A stretch of DNA of 7,355 nt from Candidatus Neoflavobacterium equi. GTDB taxonomy: Bacteria > Bacteroidota > Bacteroidia > Flavobacteriales > Flavobacteriaceae. The notes beneath the pieces were generated by a model. It saw nothing but the letters and a program-made list of their open reading frames with translations, searched no databases and had not been told where the DNA came from. Location of the stretch: positions 1-7,355 of the forward strand of contig JAGHSS010000390.1 in NCBI GenBank assembly GCA_018065745.1, read 5' to 3'. Below, piece after piece: positions 5,846-7,355 of this stretch; within the stretch, counting starts at the first letter, position 1; each line of letters begins with the position of its first letter. Both the position numbers and the translations under genes were made by a program.

Positions 5846-7321
5846 TTATTTAAGGAAATCTAAAGGTGTTTTTGCTGCTTTTAATGTTTCATTATCTGAT
5901 GCAAGATCAAAAGCGGTCTCGTCAAATTCTGTCATTATTGCTTTATTTGCTCCTTTAGAAACCAAATATTTTAAAATAACATCATCCTTAGCAGTTAAAG
6001 CAGCCTTGTGTAAAGCAGTCATTCCTTCACTGTTTTTAGCGTTAATGTCAATTTTTGTCTTTTCTAATAATTTTAATAATTTCATTTCTCCTTTAGCAAC
6101 AGCAGTATGATATAAAGTAGCACCTCCCGCATTGATAGCGTCTAAAGAAACTCCTGCTTTTGATAAAGATGCTAACTTTGGATCAAAATCATCAACTTGG
6201 TTTCTTCCAGCAGGTTTGTATGATTGAAACAAATAATATGCCAAGGTATTCCCCGCTTTATCAACTGTTTTAGCATTTGCTTTATTTGAAATCAAATAGT
6301 CAATAACTGCTTCTGTATTTGAAGATACCGCTTCAGTTAAAGCTGAATTTCCTAATTTATTCACTGCATTTATATCTTTCACCTTTGGTAACAACATGCT
6401 CAATGTTGCCACATCAGCACCTTTTGCAGCTTCCATAAATACTGTATTCCCCTCCTTGTTCACTTGATTTACATCAACTCCTTTGTTTATGAAGTAGGTA
6501 ATGATATCAGATTGGTCTTTTTTCTTAACAATATTGTGCAATACATTTTCACCATTAAAACCTACAGCTTTGGGATTTAGTTTTAATTCTTCAACCAAAT
6601 ATTTATAAGTATCTATTTTGTTCGCAGCAAAACGCGTACCCTCTGATGCGAAAATCAAGGTTTTATCTGTTGGTTTGATTCCTTTTTTAAGCAGTGCTTT
6701 CAAAATGTCCAAATTCCCCAAACGCGATGCATAATCAAAAGCATTACTTCCATTGGCATCCACATCTTTTAACGACAACCCTTTAGTAGTAAGGTAGGTC
6801 GCTAACTTAAGGTCTTTGTCATAAGGAATAGACATTAACAATAAAGTCGCATCTTTTTGGAATTTTTGTTTTGGATCATTTCCTGCTTTAAAGAACGTAT
6901 CGTAGATTTCCACATTGGTCTGTCCATTACTAGCAGCAAAAGAAATTGGAGTAGCTCCTTTGTCATCTGTTCTGTTGATATCCGATCCTTTTTCAATCAA
7001 ATACTTCACCAACGCAACATTGCCTTTGTTTGCTGCCCAATGCAGGTAAGTTCTACCGTCATGGGTATTCTTTTTAACTGAATTCCCCTCCTGCTCAATC
7101 AAATAGATGATCGTTTCTAGAGGTGCATTGTTGTTAATTGCCATACTCACCACATCGTGGTTTCCTTTGTTTGCTTCAGACGGACTATTCCCCTTTACAA
7201 TTTCAGCTTTAACCGCTTCAACAGAAGGTGTTGTTTTCCAAAAATCAGCATTTAACATAGAACTTTGAGCGCTTGCGAAAAGTGAAAACAGAAAAAATGC
7301 AGATACAAATATTCTTTTCAT
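5846..7321 (-). CDS. Exported ankyrin-repeat protein
   Basis: A 491-residue protein with an N-terminal signal peptide (cleavage ASA|Q, after residue 18) and, after it, almost nothing but ankyrin repeats. About 12 repeats can be laid out at 31-34 residue spacing from residue 54 to 463. The clearest are 88-120 (DGRTYLHWAANKGNVALVKY), 256-288 (NGENVLHNIVKK), 289-322, 323-355 and 430-463 (SEGMTALHKAALTAKDDVIL); repeats near 156-188, 220-255 and 356-397 are divergent. The end (465-491) looks like a capping repeat. No catalytic domain, transmembrane helix or lipobox is visible, so it is probably a soluble periplasmic scaffold that binds a protein partner. A periplasmic ankyrin protein, AnkB of Pseudomonas, is known to support a catalase, a precedent for a redox link. 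It is the first visible gene of the - strand cluster, but the 102-base spacer with a hairpin leaves room for separate expression. ATG at 7321 leads directly into the signal. Confidence 0.93.
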   Translation of the reverse strand: MKRIFVSAFFLFSLFASAQSSMLNADFWKTTPSVEAVKAEIVKGNSPSEANKGNHDVVSMAINNNAPLETIIYLIEQEGNSVKKNTHDGRTYLHWAANKGNVALVKYLIEKGSDINRTDDKGATPISFAASNGQTNVEIYDTFFKAGNDPKQKFQKDATLLLMSIPYDKDLKLATYLTTKGLSLKDVDANGSNAFDYASRLGNLDILKALLKKGIKPTDKTLIFASEGTRFAANKIDTYKYLVEELKLNPKAVGFNGENVLHNIVKKKDQSDIITYFINKGVDVNQVNKEGNTVFMEAAKGADVATLSMLLPKVKDINAVNKLGNSALTEAVSSNTEAVIDYLISNKANAKTVDKAGNTLAYYLFQSYKPAGRNQVDDFDPKLASLSKAGVSLDAINAGGATLYHTAVAKGEMKLLKLLEKTKIDINAKNSEGMTALHKAALTAKDDVILKYLVSKGANKAIMTEFDETAFDLASDNETLKAAKTPLDFLK

Positions 7322-7355
7322 CAGATAGTATTGTTTATAGTTAATGATGTAATAG
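7322..7355 (-). other. Region upstream of the ankyrin gene, cut by the window edge
   Basis: Only 34 bases upstream of the ankyrin start are present. They are AT-rich and show no Shine-Dalgarno sequence, no clear TAnnTTTG element and no Fur-box-like palindrome. Whether another gene of the same operon lies further upstream, such as a TonB-dependent receptor, cannot be seen. Confidence 0.4.

Noticed and set aside
6857..7081. 74-codon + strand frame opposite the ankyrin gene
   Set aside because: Antisense to conserved ankyrin repeats; no recognisable product.
5846..7321. Ankyrin array as a DNA-level tandem repeat
   Set aside because: The repeats are recognisable in the protein, but the nucleotide sequences have diverged; no near-identical DNA units were seen.

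Overview
The window looks like chromosomal DNA from a member of the Bacteroidota, most likely the Flavobacteriaceae. The basis is AT-rich DNA, no clear Shine-Dalgarno sequences before the genes, three signal peptides with a predicted cleavage just before Gln (the 'Q-rule' of this phylum), and families common in marine and environmental flavobacteria. The species cannot be named from the sequence.

Layout. On the + strand are a small DUF1801 (YdhG-like) protein (62-502), an AT-rich gap, and a lipoprotein with a trypsin-like serine protease domain (728-1819) that has a long helical insert and no PDZ domain. A 36-codon reading frame of doubtful status starts right at the protease stop codon. From 2062 to the right edge every gene is on the - strand. 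In order of transcription these are an exported protein built of about 12 ankyrin repeats (7321-5846), a DUF2271 periplasmic protein (5743-5258), a PepSY membrane protein fused to a CysJ/P450-reductase-like flavodoxin-FAD-NAD(P)H module (5252-3054), and an ApbE-type FAD:protein FMN transferase (3057-2062). The last three are packed with a 5-base gap and a 4-base TTGA overlap. The ankyrin gene is separated from them by 102 bases holding a strong inverted repeat.

How the genes may work together. The - strand cluster reads as an electron-export module. NAD(P)H is oxidised in the cytosol by the reductase half, electrons cross the membrane through the four-helix PepSY half (probably haem-bearing, by analogy with siderophore reductases), and they reach a periplasmic acceptor. 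ApbE covalently attaches FMN to exported proteins, and the DUF2271 protein carries a TGAS motif resembling an ApbE acceptor site, so it is the best candidate carrier. The final electron acceptor is unknown; ferric or siderophore iron is plausible. The role of the ankyrin protein is open. This cluster is the most interesting part of the window. The protease and its flanks are markedly more AT-rich than the surroundings and may have a separate history.

No rRNA, tRNA, CRISPR array, insertion sequence or attachment site was seen.
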